64,000 nucleotides of DNA from positions 6,944,714-7,008,713 of the forward strand of contig FN649741.1 of assembly GCA_000310025.1 (NCBI GenBank). The letters are read 5' to 3'. The stretch's first letter is position 1. The number at the start of each line of letters is the position of its first letter. Positions 1 to 10,995 of the stretch are shown here, piece by piece. The DNA comes from Ectocarpus siliculosus (Eukaryota > Sar > Phaeophyceae > Ectocarpales > Ectocarpaceae). The notes beneath the pieces are model-generated. The model did not search any database. It was not told the origin of the DNA and saw only the letters and a program-made list of their open reading frames with translations. The translations under genes were made by a program, and so were the position numbers.

Positions 1-174
1 CCGCCGCGCGCGATGAAGGTCATGACGGAGTACGTGTACCCGAAGCACCTGGGCATGGCTGAGACCGAGGAGGAGCGTTCGGAGTTCAAGCGCTGGATGG
101 AGCCAGTGACTCACGTGTACTCGAAGGGCATGGCAACTCCTGCCGAAGGCGCAGTCTCCAAGGCGAGTAGATAG
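1..174 (+). CDS. 3' terminal exon of an unidentified gene (partial)
   Basis: The frame is open from base 1 and ends in TAG at 172-174. It encodes 57 residues rich in charged and aromatic positions, including a stretch reading EYVYPKHLGM and a segment reading RWMEPVTHVYSKGMATP. The balanced composition and lack of low complexity look like a real coding exon, unlike the open frames just downstream. The 5' part of the gene lies outside the window, so neither start nor domain can be given. I do not recognise the family. The following several hundred bases are probably its 3' UTR. Confidence 0.55.
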   Translation, partial: PPRAMKVMTEYVYPKHLGMAETEEERSEFKRWMEPVTHVYSKGMATPAEGAVSKASR

Positions 175-1545
175 CTGCTGCCGCTGCCGTGCTCGCTGGA
201 GTTAGATAGTTCTGGTTGCCTTCTCGGAATGCTTTTCGCGGCCTGCCCTCTAGGCGGACTCACGCGCGCCTTGTACAAGAGCTAGTGGCGTTGCAGGCTG
301 CGGTTTCTCACGTCCGTTGTGCAAGAGCTAATGGCGACACGCTTGCGGAAGCTGCGGTTTCTGCGCGAAACAAGCGTGGTGGTGACCGCGGTCGGCCTGC
401 CGACCGTTGGGCCATGTGTCAGATGCCAGCGTGCTTTGCCTTCAGAGAGCGGTATTGTACTCGTGACAACAGTAGTACACCCTCGCTGGCTACTTTTTCT
501 CGTTTTCAGTTTCGGATCGGTGGAGCTCCAACCGACAAAGAGCATGGAGAACGATCTCACATTTTGTCCCCACGACATTTTTTGGTTAGTTTGTCTTGCT
601 GTTCACGGTGCCACCGTTTTGATTGTTTCACGTCCATGTCCATCGATGCGCCGAATCGTTGGATTCCGCCTCTTCAGGAGTATCAACAAGGGATGGATCT
701 CGAGTTGAAGGAGCAGGGCAGCGACCCGCGCATGCGAGCAGCGGCTGCCACCATGTGCGCGAACTACCGCTCCCTCGTCGAACTGCAGCGATGGCGAAAG
801 GAGGAGCAGGGCAGCACGATGGGGACCTGTGATGTCAGATGACGTGTTCTCTCTTGGGCACGCCACTACGATAAGTGGTACTTGGTGGGTATGGTTACTC
901 CGGTTTCTTTTTCAGGGTGGACGAAGCCCTCCTCCCCGAGGCGTGCAGCCCGAAACTCGAGAGGGGCGCTTCCATGATATTTGGGTAGGCGTGATGGCTG
1001 TGGACCTAATTTTTCACTTAGAACTGCGGCGTTCAAGGGTAATTATTTTTTGTGTGCTGAATGAGGGTGCCCGTTGTGTAGCTGTACAGCCCTCTTCGTA
1101 CTGGCAAAACGGGCGTGAGGCTAGAAGGACTTACATGTAGCGCGGGTGCCTGGTGGCCAGAAATACCACTAGCACTGGCCATATACAAAATACACCGAAA
1201 AGTGTAGTACACGTCACACCACGAAAAATGGGGGGACTGTCGCCATAATAAATAGGACGAAAACACACACTGGCCAGGAACCTGGTCGGTGTTGTCGTGT
1301 TGCTCGTGCTATTTCGCCGAGCACGGCCGCCGCTAGACAGGAAGTGCAGCTCGAGACATGTGTGTGTAAGTGTGCTTTGTTTTGTTTTCGAAACTTGCCC
1401 CCTTTCTACCAAGCCGCCGATTCTATAGCAGTAGATACATGGCGTTAGTTAGCGGGTGCGGCGAAGGGCTACTGCATCGAGCAAATCTGCCGCTAGGCAG
1501 GTAATGCAGCTAGAGACATTTGTGTTGGTGTTTTTGAAACTTTCC

Positions 1546-1609
1546 CCTTTTCTCAAGCCGCGGACACTCGCAGGTATCCTTTTCTCAAGCCGCGGACACT
1601 CGCAGGTAT
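1546..1609. repeat. Perfect 32-bp tandem duplication
   Basis: Bases 1546-1577 and 1578-1609 are identical and adjacent. The unit contains CAAGCCGCGGACACTCGCAG. It lies in the gene-poor region and looks like a recent duplication. Confidence 0.9.
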
Positions 1610-4600
1610 TTGGCGTTTGGGATTGGCGGGTGCGGCGAAGGGCGATCGCATTGGCCAACGGGGAGAAGAGTTCTTTGGAATTCATGGCTTGTTCCCCCCC
1701 CCCCCACCGCACGCAGGGTATATATGAGGGGGGGGCGGGGAGGTGCATTGATCCGGCCTTTTTTGTTGCCGTACCCTGCTTTTCCCCTGTCTTGGTTTCC
1801 CGTAGACGTGGTCAATTCCTTGATATTCGATGTTGGTTTGGTTTCCCTCGACTTGATTCTGTATCCTACTTTTAATTGCCTTTGTACATGTTTTGCGCGG
1901 GTGGCACAAGTCTAGTGGGTTCTTCTTGGTCGCTACAGTGTTAAATCACCCGCATCCTTGCAAGATGAACTTTTTTTTGTTTTGTTTTTTTGCTGCATGG
2001 TTCGTTATTTAAGTGTTGCCAACTGTTGAAAATGTGGCGGCAAATTTTGATGTCGTGTGTTCCGCTGGCGTGAATTTGATAATTAAATCCGCATTCAGTC
2101 AGGACTTCCTATCAACATTAGTTCTCCGGCGGTAGCTTTCTTTCGTGGTTGCGATCAAGGAGCAAGGAATGCTGTGTCTCCAACCCTCCTCTTAGATCCT
2201 CCTCCGTTCATTGGTTAGTTCGTGTTGTATGTACAGTACCGTCGGTGAGACCAATGAGACGGAGCACCGGTGCTTGAGGGCCCCGCCCATGGTGGTTCTC
2301 GCGTTTAGCGCTTACGAAACTCAAAACCAAGTTGTTTTTTTTTGCGGTGCAGTGAAAGACTACCGGAATCCACTGCTGTCAGCCATCGTCCACACGAGGT
2401 GTCTCGACGCTCAACTCAACATGCGGGTGTTTGAAGCCCGTTAGGCCACTCTCTGCTGCTCATATCCTGGACCACACGGAACCCTTCTTGACCCCACCCG
2501 CCCTTCGGATGTTCGAAAAGAGGCTTCGCACATGCGACCTCGGCACAGAGGGTTATTTGCACGCATTGGGGGCTTCCTCGGAATGCCTACTTGGCAACGG
2601 TTTCGATGATATTCGGCGTTCGTTTGGGAGGGGTAACCTCCCCGTCGTGAAAACGAAAAAAACGCTATGGGGGGGGGGGGGGCTGTGTCCTGGGCCGATA
2701 TCGACGGTCTGCAATTGCACCATGGGGGAGGTCTAAGTGGAAAAAATACGGTGTTCGGCCGTTGGGATCATGAAAATGTCAGGTCACGCCGCGAGAGGGT
2801 TGCCCTACAACGCCCAGTAGGACGGAAACACCTCGACGTCATGGTCCTGTTGAGACCTGTTTTGAGCAAGGAGGAAATACAATCTTTCAGCCCCTTCCCG
2901 CCAACCAAGACGCGCCCTTGGAACCACCTAGACAAATCGTCGGGGCATTATTGGTTGTTCGAGCACCCAGAAAAAAATCATTGGTCAAGGATTCTGCGAC
3001 TTCGATTTTTACCTTGTAGAACTCTGTTCGCCGAGAGCAAGTACACAAGGTTATCCCACCATTTTCTACCCAGATGAAAAATGTCAGGATTGTATCCATC
3101 GGCAGGGTGCGCTCGGACACCCACATGTGGAACCGCCGCCCCATCTTGTGTACCGCCAATGGAGACCCGGCACTCGCTTCTCTCTAAGGGGGGCACATAG
3201 GTTGGCCACATTCATCACGCTACGGCATGTTGAGGGTCTACTACAATATTTGACCCTTGGAATGAACTATATATTGTAGTTTCTCTCTCTTCGTGCCACC
3301 GCATATTCACGTGAGTGCTGCAGCTGAGGCAAGCAAGTGCATATATTCGGCGCAACTCGTGCATTGCTTGCTCCCGAACGCGATGAGTGGCCAACGGGAA
3401 AGCACACACGGCACCCCCACTCGCACATGACGAAACCAAACCGTGTTTTTCTTTTTACAGAAGACAGTTCTTCTTCGGCTTTTGTTGACGCCGCATGTTG
3501 AACCAAAAAAACGAGCAAAAAGCTTCCCCAAGAACAAGTCCAGCAGCAGAAACTACCGAAGTAGTCGTTCCCCAAGTCACGACATGAAAGGGACACACAC
3601 AAGGAAGCACGAGACAAACACCAAAGAACACGGCGGAAAATGTAAACCCTTCCCAAACGGGCGCGTCAAAATCGAAAAATTGACAGTGGCCACTCGTTTC
3701 TCAAAGCCACATCATCCCCTATCCCGCAAACCCACCGGACAGCGCCATATCAAATAGACCAGCGCGCGTCATGTGATACTATTTAACCCTCGAACCCGCA
3801 AAGAGAAAGAAAAAAAACAAGACGACTCAACGCCTCCCCCTAAAAGAACACATATATGTCGGCTGGAGGCCTGCCTGTATCCCAATCACCTACACAGTGG
3901 TTGGTTGCCGAACTTGCCAGCCCCCCAAACCCTCATCCACCCAACCTTGCCCGCTATCACAGACAAGCGCAGAAAGTGGTGCGCGCCCAGCAACCACCTG
4001 GACCGACGCACCGCACATAAAAACTCTTGTGTGTTTGCTGACTTCGCTACCTCTCTCGCTCACCTATCTCCCCCAAAACACCTGTGACTCTCACTCTCTC
4101 TCTCTCTTTCTGCCTGGATGCGCAGAGGCAATCCATGAAAAAAAAACTGTTCTTACTCTCGCCCCCTCGTTTCCTTCTGTTGGTGCTCTATGGTACACTC
4201 ATTCCACACGCACCCCGGACATGCAGCCGAATACTCTCGCGCCTGTAGTCATCACGAAAATCCACGTCAAGGCTTTAACGAGCTTCTACTCCTGTAAGGA
4301 AACGTACACACTAGCTCAGCTCCCCTTCCCCCCCCCCCCCCCCTGTTACGCATGAAAACCGCCTATTCTCCCTCGTTGTGTCAAAAAGGCTGCCGTTCGT
4401 CATGACTAGTGTAAAATATCGTCACGATAAGACCACCCACCCGGCCACGGATTGAGGCAGGCGGTTTTGCCCATGATACAAATACCAGATTACCTTCGTG
4501 ACCCAAAATCATAACAGCAGCGGAAGGAGCGTTTCCTCTATACCGGCTGAAGGGAATACAACCGACACCCAGACATCGACATGATATGATACCCACATAC

Positions 4601-5110
4601 ACCTATAAGTACCACCTACGGTGCTCCCTCTCTCTGCCCGCCGCGCGCGGCTGCCTGCTCGAAAAACCAACCGAAGCTGGCCGCGCTGCGAGATACCCTA
4701 GCGTGCCGTGGATATCAACATAAAAACTCGAGTGCTTCGTACCGAGATACACAGGTAGATAGATCACCCAACACAAAAAGCTACCCCAAACAAAACACTA
4801 CAAACCTCGACATCAACACCACCATATGCCCTAGTCTCCACACAACACACGGCATACCTACTACTACTGCTGTGGGTTTACATGCGGTAATAAACAAGCT
4901 GCCCTTCGTGTCTCAAGCCGGCAGACGTTGCTTGTTGCCTAGCACTCTTGTGCACCTACTCTCCCGCCTCGAATACACAATAATGCGTGTGATAACTAGT
5001 TCTCAACCGACAGCAGGCAAGCGAAGCGCCGCCGAGAGGCACGCCAGTCCCTGAATATCCGGCACCCTCCCTTTGATACATCATTACAAAGCAGGCACAC
5101 ACTGGTACAA

Positions 5111-5179
5111 GCTAATACTCATCATGATTGCAAGCTATTACTCATCATGCTTGCAAGCTATTACTCATCATGCTTGTAC
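5111..5179. repeat. 23-bp unit, three tandem copies
   Basis: Copies start at 5111, 5134 and 5157 and share the core TTACTCATCATGCTTGCAA, with single-base changes in the first copy and at the end of the third. No gene overlaps it. Confidence 0.85.
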
Positions 5180-6392
5180 CCCAAAAGCGCATGCACCCAA
5201 AAGTCGCGGCACAGGCCAAAACATGTGGTGAAAACATGTGGTCTAACCCCCCAGCGCCTTCGGAATCCCTTGGAAAGAATACTTTTACTGGGGGAAAAGT
5301 CTCACCAAAAGCACGATGTGGTCGAGGACCATTGAAGAAGTCCGGCGGCGGGAGAGGGAGGGGCTAAGACATTCAACACACCCGAAACCAGTGCTGCTCA
5401 TTCTTCCCGCTGGTGCGCGAGCTTTGCGAGGCATACATACGTGAAGCTACGTGTCGGGACTAAAATACATGAAAACACACACTTGGTACACTTGGTACAA
5501 TACCAGCATACCGTAGGATGCATGAAGTAAGATATCACACCTCCTGGACCAATTTTTGAAGCTCCAATACTCAACGACCAAGAGGGTGTCGAAATCAAAG
5601 GAAGCGTTTTAGGAAAGCTCTCTCGACGAAAAGGTTCCAACGCCGCCATTTTCGGCACGGTCACTGATTTTTCCTGCCGACTAATCGACCTTCGAAAAAT
5701 CGGTCCAGGGTGTGTATTATCTTCTTAAAAAGAACGAACCACGAAACGCCGCGGCGGGCGGGACACACATCAGTGGCCTACCAGAGCAGTACGCACACAA
5801 TTACTGCTGTGTGTAACAGCGGGCCCTGCTGCTGTGAAGCAGGAGACGTGCGAGGACGATGCCACTCGCGAACAAAAAACCCCTCGAGTTCCTACTCTTG
5901 ATTCTCACTCGAAGGAATTCTTACGGAACTTACCGCAGGCGCAGGGTTTCGTGCGTAAAGGGGGGTTAGGTAAAAACAAACGACACAAGGAAGGACAAAA
6001 ACAAGGCCCGTAGGGAATGCGCTGCGCGCCCACCAGCTACGGAAAATAAATCAAAACAACCAAAAGCAAAACCAGGAGGGAGAGAGGCACCGCGCGACAT
6101 ACAAAAAAAAAAAATGACCTTGTACCAAATGACACATATCATTTCAAAGGAGGTCGGTGTCCACTGCACCCGCGGTGGTGGTCTAGAATACGTATATACC
6201 AACCTTACTTTCGACCTTTGCCCCTGGCGGACAAGTTGTGGCGGACGACGACACAACAGCAAGAAAAATACTCGCGCGCAACACCGGCGAGTGGACGATA
6301 CAGCATACCTCAAATCCCAAGACAAGAAAAAACAAAGGAGTACAAATACTGCTAGTTGAGACTATCCCGAACCTCTGCCGGGTCTCCTTGTG

Positions 6393-7664
6393 TCAGTGAG
6401 CTGATCGTCTTACCCCCCACTGCCCTGGATGTGCTTGCTGCTGCTCCTGCTCCCCCGCGTCTACAAACCAGCCCCACTCATCTCCTTCGGGACGTCCTCC
6501 GCCCCTGGACGCCTTCCTTGCATCTACCTGCTGCTGCTGCTGCTGCTGCTGGTACATCAGCAGTTGCTGTTGGCGATATTGCTGCTCCAGCTGCGCCTGC
6601 TGCTGCTGTTGTTGCCTACTGCTGTGCCCACCACCACCACCACCACCACCACCGCCACCGACTCCCCCGTATGCGGACCAGCCGTTGCTGTTGCTGGCTC
6701 TAGCCGATCCTAGACTAGAAGCGCCGCCCACCATCTGCTGCTGTAAAGCGTGCGCCGCCGGCACGTTATTGAAGCCCGCCGCGGCCGCGGCTGCCGCGAA
6801 GTCGTGAGCCTCCGGGCTGAAGTGCACCCCCATCCCCGGCTGGGGAGGCGGCGCCACCCCCCAGGCGCCCGGTTGCTGCGAGGGGGACGTTCTGCCGTCC
6901 ACCGAGGAAAATTCGCTCTCGTCGTCTGTTGCCTCTTCCCCGCTGTTGTCGCCCCCAGACGAGCGGCCGCCTCCGGCAGCCACGCCGGCGTGACCGGCGT
7001 GGCCGTAGTACGCCTCCATCGCCTTCTTCGAGGCCGAGGCGTTGCGCTCGTGCTCCGCCTTTCGCTTCCCGTGGCGGGACACACCAGCCCCGGGCACCAT
7101 TTCAGTGCCGCCGCTGCTATTAGCGATGATGACGGCGATCTGTACAGGTAGACAGGTGGCTACTGCCTCTCTGTCGCAAATCCCCGCGCGTTCCGTCTCC
7201 GCTTCTCGAATTTCGGCTTCGCTCGACACAGCCGCCGCCGCCGTCGGCCTATCAAGAAACAAACGCCCAAAGAGTCCGAAACACAGTCCCGAGAGCCAAC
7301 GAAACAGGCAGCAAAGAGATTGGACGTGCGGTCGCGTGAATCCCTGAATCCACTGCAGGGCTTGGCGCCGCTGCCGGTGGCGTGAAAGAGCGGCGCCGCC
7401 AGGATACGATGTATGTTCTACATGTGTTCCACCCAAATTCGCTCTATCTCCCATCAAAGCACCAAGAAAAACTCCGGCAGCCAGCAGCCGGCCGGGCAGT
7501 TGGGAGTTTTGAGCGGCACGACGGGGTAAAGCCGATAGTTGGAACGAAGACGCCAAGGAACGTTCCGAGTGCTCCCTAACGGGCGGAGGGTGTGCAAGAG
7601 CTAGTACGAGGAAGAGGCCCCACCATGGTGATGCATGGAAGAGCAGCGGCACCAGCAGGTGCAC
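6393..7664 (-). CDS. Gln/Ala/Gly-rich low-complexity protein, family unknown
   Basis: A 423-codon open frame on the minus strand. The C-terminal 240 residues look coding: a basic patch (SRHGKRKAEHERNASASKK), a Ser/Asp/Glu-rich stretch, an Ala run, a Gly run and several Gln runs, ending in an aromatic motif DEWGWFVDAGE. The N-terminal 180 residues look less protein-like. A good 3' splice acceptor at 7140-7141 and an in-frame ATG at 7100 make a later exon or start likely. Near the 3' end a GTAAGA donor at about 6407-6413 could splice the message on before the annotated stop. The composition resembles transcriptional or RNA-binding regulators, but no domain is recognisable, so function is not assigned. 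Confidence 0.5.
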   Translation of the reverse strand: MHLLVPLLFHASPWWGLFLVLALAHPPPVREHSERSLASSFQLSALPRRAAQNSQLPGRLLAAGVFLGALMGDRANLGGTHVEHTSYPGGAALSRHRQRRQALQWIQGFTRPHVQSLCCLFRWLSGLCFGLFGRLFLDRPTAAAAVSSEAEIREAETERAGICDREAVATCLPVQIAVIIANSSGGTEMVPGAGVSRHGKRKAEHERNASASKKAMEAYYGHAGHAGVAAGGGRSSGGDNSGEEATDDESEFSSVDGRTSPSQQPGAWGVAPPPQPGMGVHFSPEAHDFAAAAAAAGFNNVPAAHALQQQMVGGASSLGSARASNSNGWSAYGGVGGGGGGGGGGGHSSRQQQQQQAQLEQQYRQQQLLMYQQQQQQQQVDARKASRGGGRPEGDEWGWFVDAGEQEQQQAHPGQWGVRRSAH

Positions 7665-9625
7665 CCATTCTTGACATCCTCGTTATCTGGTGGACCCGGC
7701 TAAACGACAAACTAAGAACACATTTCTTTCCCCACACACCTTGATTGCGCTGGCTGCTTGTTGTCGGTAGGCGTGTATTCGGCCAGCGAGAAGACGAGAG
7801 TAGCTTGGACTTGTCTTCCTAGTGGCTTGTAATTGGAGTACAGCTGTTGGTACGTCGCAGAAGTGTTTCTGGTTGGCGCCGAGTGAGCGTAGTGAAACCG
7901 GGACGAAAGCCCTCAGTCTTTTCCCTTCTGTTTTTTTTTTCAGTGATTTTTTTTTTTTCGGTGTTGATTCAAACGTACACTTTCTGCCCGGGCTATTCGC
8001 TGTTCGCAAGCAGACTTGTTCAAGTAAGTGCGCAAACGTCAAGAGCTTATGCGTGTTCCTTGGTGGTCAAGGAGCTACAGCTACATGGCACAACAGACTG
8101 CCGCCTGTGCGCTTCTTGAGGCCTGTATAGTACGGGTTTACGCCCCTCCACATATATGCGCAAGCCGTGTTCACACCTGGTACACACGATGCGAAGGCCT
8201 CATAATATATATCTAGAGCATATTTCAGCTTTTCGAAAATTCTGGAAAGTTTTCGAAATTACAAACAACAGCTCGTTGTGCACGTGATGTTTGGGACCAG
8301 TTGCTGAAGGCGGCAACGATTTGATTTGTCGCTCGCACGATTCGTCATGCGCGTCACGACAGGCGACGATTCGATCGCAAGTGTTGCGGCTGGTGTGTGT
8401 GCAAGGCGAGTGAACGTGCTTCTTCTTCACCACCAGCTGGCTGGCGCACAAACCGCCGTAGCGACCACGTAAACAAATGCTACCAACTTAACGCGTTGCT
8501 ACTTAGATACCACGTCGCTGCTTCGAATTCCACACAGCAAGCAACTATACAGAGGATGAATGTATGCGTATTCAATCCTGATATCGCCTACACATCGTCG
8601 CCATGGAGGTCGTTTTTTGTTAACCTTGCACTTTATTCACAGCACAAGTTGATGTAGCACCACCACATGACCGTACCGGGGCCGTACAGGCCTTGCTGTA
8701 TAAGTGACGAGGCATATCGAGAGCGCCAGCGAGAGCGAGGATCGAACGGAAGGTTTGATTGGTTGTCTCGCTGAATGTGTCGGTCGATGTGCAAGTAAAG
8801 GCCCGAACCTGATTGGTTGTCTCGCACTGCATGTGTCGGTCGATGTGCAAGTAACGGCCATCATGTGCCTATGGGCCTATGAGCGAACCCAACCGACATA
8901 TATTACGCAGACTGCATAGTATATGGTTCATACGCAGCTACATGTACTCTGAACATTGACTTGGACGGGAGGACACACACCCGGCATCCGGCACGGCGCA
9001 CACCGATTCCAACGAATCCATCATTTATCCAAAGAACATGAAAATATGAAAATAATGAAAGAGTCTATTTTGGGATGGGAGAACTTGTAGGAGAATGAAG
9101 GAATAATGAAAACACACACAGAAAGACTACCCATTCGAGATATACCCACAGTCGAACGGGATGTGGTGGAGTCTTTTCAGTGAGTGGAGGGAAACCAGCT
9201 GGGTACTGGACTTATTTCGAGTCTTTTTAAGTCTATACACTGATGATTTATACCAGTGATGCCAGCTGGTGCTAAGTACAAAACATCTGTATAGGTAACT
9301 TACATTTTACAATACATCCCCTGTAGTTCCAACCTTCAACCGCTTGCCAACCTTTTGTGCCAACCCAATTGGCCAACCGGAAAAATCAAAACGTGCGACC
9401 CCGGTTTCCCGTTCTCCATCAACATGATAACGCCTCCTCGTCTTCGTGCGTACACGTCACCTCGCACCTCGCCTCGTCGCCGTATTCTTCGCTCTTCGCT
9501 CCAGCAACCCCCTCGTTTTCAATCCCCACGCGACGTTAATCCCGGCCCTCTCCTGAAGAACCAGGCACAGATAGCCAGGATAGACACGCGTCAGCATACA
9601 ACTTCCAGTGTGGACAGCGTCGACG
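7665..9625. other. Intergenic region with a 54-bp tandem repeat
   Basis: No supported gene. At 8757-8803 and 8811-8859 a segment beginning GATTGGTTGTCTCGC and containing TGTGTCGGTCGATGTGCAAG occurs twice in tandem with a few differences. The rest is unstructured as far as I can see. Confidence 0.6.
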
Positions 9626-10995
9626 ATGTCTCTCAGCAACTTGTCGGTGGTGAGCAGCGGAGGACGAGCGATACTGCAAGGCTCCAGCAAGCTCAGCAGC
9701 AGGCTCCCTCGCCCGCAGGTTCAGCTCGAGCAGGCTCAGCAGCAGCAGGCCCACCTCGCCGCCCGGGTTCAGCGCATCAACGCCACGATTGAGTGAGTGT
9801 GTCATCAAGGAACAACAGGGAGGGGTTGAAAGACAAGCTCTATTTCGATTTGGACACATGATGTTGAAGCGGCGTATGGTGCCGACCATCAGCGATCTCT
9901 TATTGTGTAGAACCTCGCCCTCCCCCCCACCCAACCCGCGCTCCCCCCCAAGAACCCCACCCCTTCCTCTTTATTTGACGATAAGACGCTTCGTCGGCGG
10001 GGGGCTTCATACAATGTGCTTCCAACACGGTGTTGGTTTATTGGAGGCAGCAGCTGCTCATCCCAGAGATTTGCATCGTTCCTCTCACAGATTCGTCCAA
10101 ATTCGGCCCCTGCAGCTGTGTGCCGGTCTACGGGTCTCCCATCCGTTGTGTTCCGACATTCCGACCCCCCCTGCCGAAGAAGTATCCCGATGACAGAGTG
10201 CTCCATCGTTGAAGCCTGTCCAAAAGTCCAAGGGGGTGTTGTTGGTGTTCTTGGCCAGAACTCGTGTGTTTAGATATGTAGGAAAGCTGGAAGCGCTTGG
10301 AAGACTCTCCGCAGCAACCCTGGAAAACCACAAGTTTTTTTTTTGTCATGATTTTCTACTCCGTCCAAAGCAGACGATTGTACGGGGGGAAACATGATCA
10401 AACATTCCACGTTCACCAACCTGGCGTAACCGATAGACATGTTCAGCCTTTCCCGGCCTGGGATGACCTTTCCTGCATATGTTGCTCCCGCATAGCCATC
10501 CTAGCGTTGACAAGTAGCCGCGCGATGATAATTAGTCTTGGTTTTAGGTGGCGGTACGGGGTGGGATTGGGGGTTAGGGCAAGGGATACGAAATGCCCTT
10601 CTCCATTCCGTAGATTAGTAATAACATGCCAAGACGGTCCGTACTGCTGTTGGTACACCGTCCGTGTTTCCGACGCAAACGGGATTTCCTCTCACCAATG
10701 GAGTGCGGTAACATACATGAGTCTCATACACAAACTCTTCGTAACTGCCCCCCCCCCGCTTCCCACGTACGGAGTACGGTAGCATGCATGAGTCTCACAC
10801 GAACCCTTCCATCTACTTGTACATCCAATTTCTTTTTTCAGAGAGCTGTACCCCCGGACAGCCGCCGTCAAGGACCCGGAGGCCAGGAGGGAGGTGGAGC
10901 TGAGACTGAAGGGACTGGCGCGCCACGGGCTGTTCGTCACCGAGACGTGGCGAGAACTCGACGCGATTCTCGCGGAGCGCGGGAGGGCGTGGTAG
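9626..10995 (+). CDS. Small two-exon gene, 106-residue protein of unknown function
   Basis: Exon 1 is 9626-9792 (167 nt) and ends at a GTGAGTGT donor. Exon 2 is 10842-10995 after a TTTCTTTTTTCAG acceptor and ends in TAG. The phases fit (2 then 1), giving 106 residues. The N-terminus (MSLSNLSVVSSGG) is Ser-rich, with Arg and Lys and no acidic residues for the first 34 residues, which could be an organelle-targeting presequence. A Gln-rich helix follows. The C-terminal half (ELYPRTAAVKDPEARREVEL and onward to ERGRAW) is charged and probably helical. I do not recognise the family. An extra exon inside the 1 kb intron (for example around 10030-10200) cannot be excluded. Confidence 0.6.

Larger units (their letters stand above)
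175..6392. other. Gene-poor region, about 6.2 kb
   Basis: No open frame here has protein-like composition or matching splice sites. The longest (216-842, +) sits directly behind the previous gene and probably covers its 3' UTR. The stretch holds poly-C and poly-G runs (about 1685-1695, 2670-2682, 4330-4343), a 32-bp tandem duplication (1546-1609), diverged copies of a roughly 100-bp segment (about 1325-1400 and 1485-1560) and a 23-bp unit present three times (5111-5179). I see no RNA gene in it. Confidence 0.6.

Noticed and set aside
216-842. 208-residue plus-strand frame
   Set aside because: Directly behind a stop codon, with overlapping open frames in other phases, no splice sites and no conserved features; probably 3' UTR.
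6356-7151. Plus-strand Leu/His/Arg-rich frames
   Set aside because: Antisense translations of CAG/GGC repeats in the Gln-rich gene.
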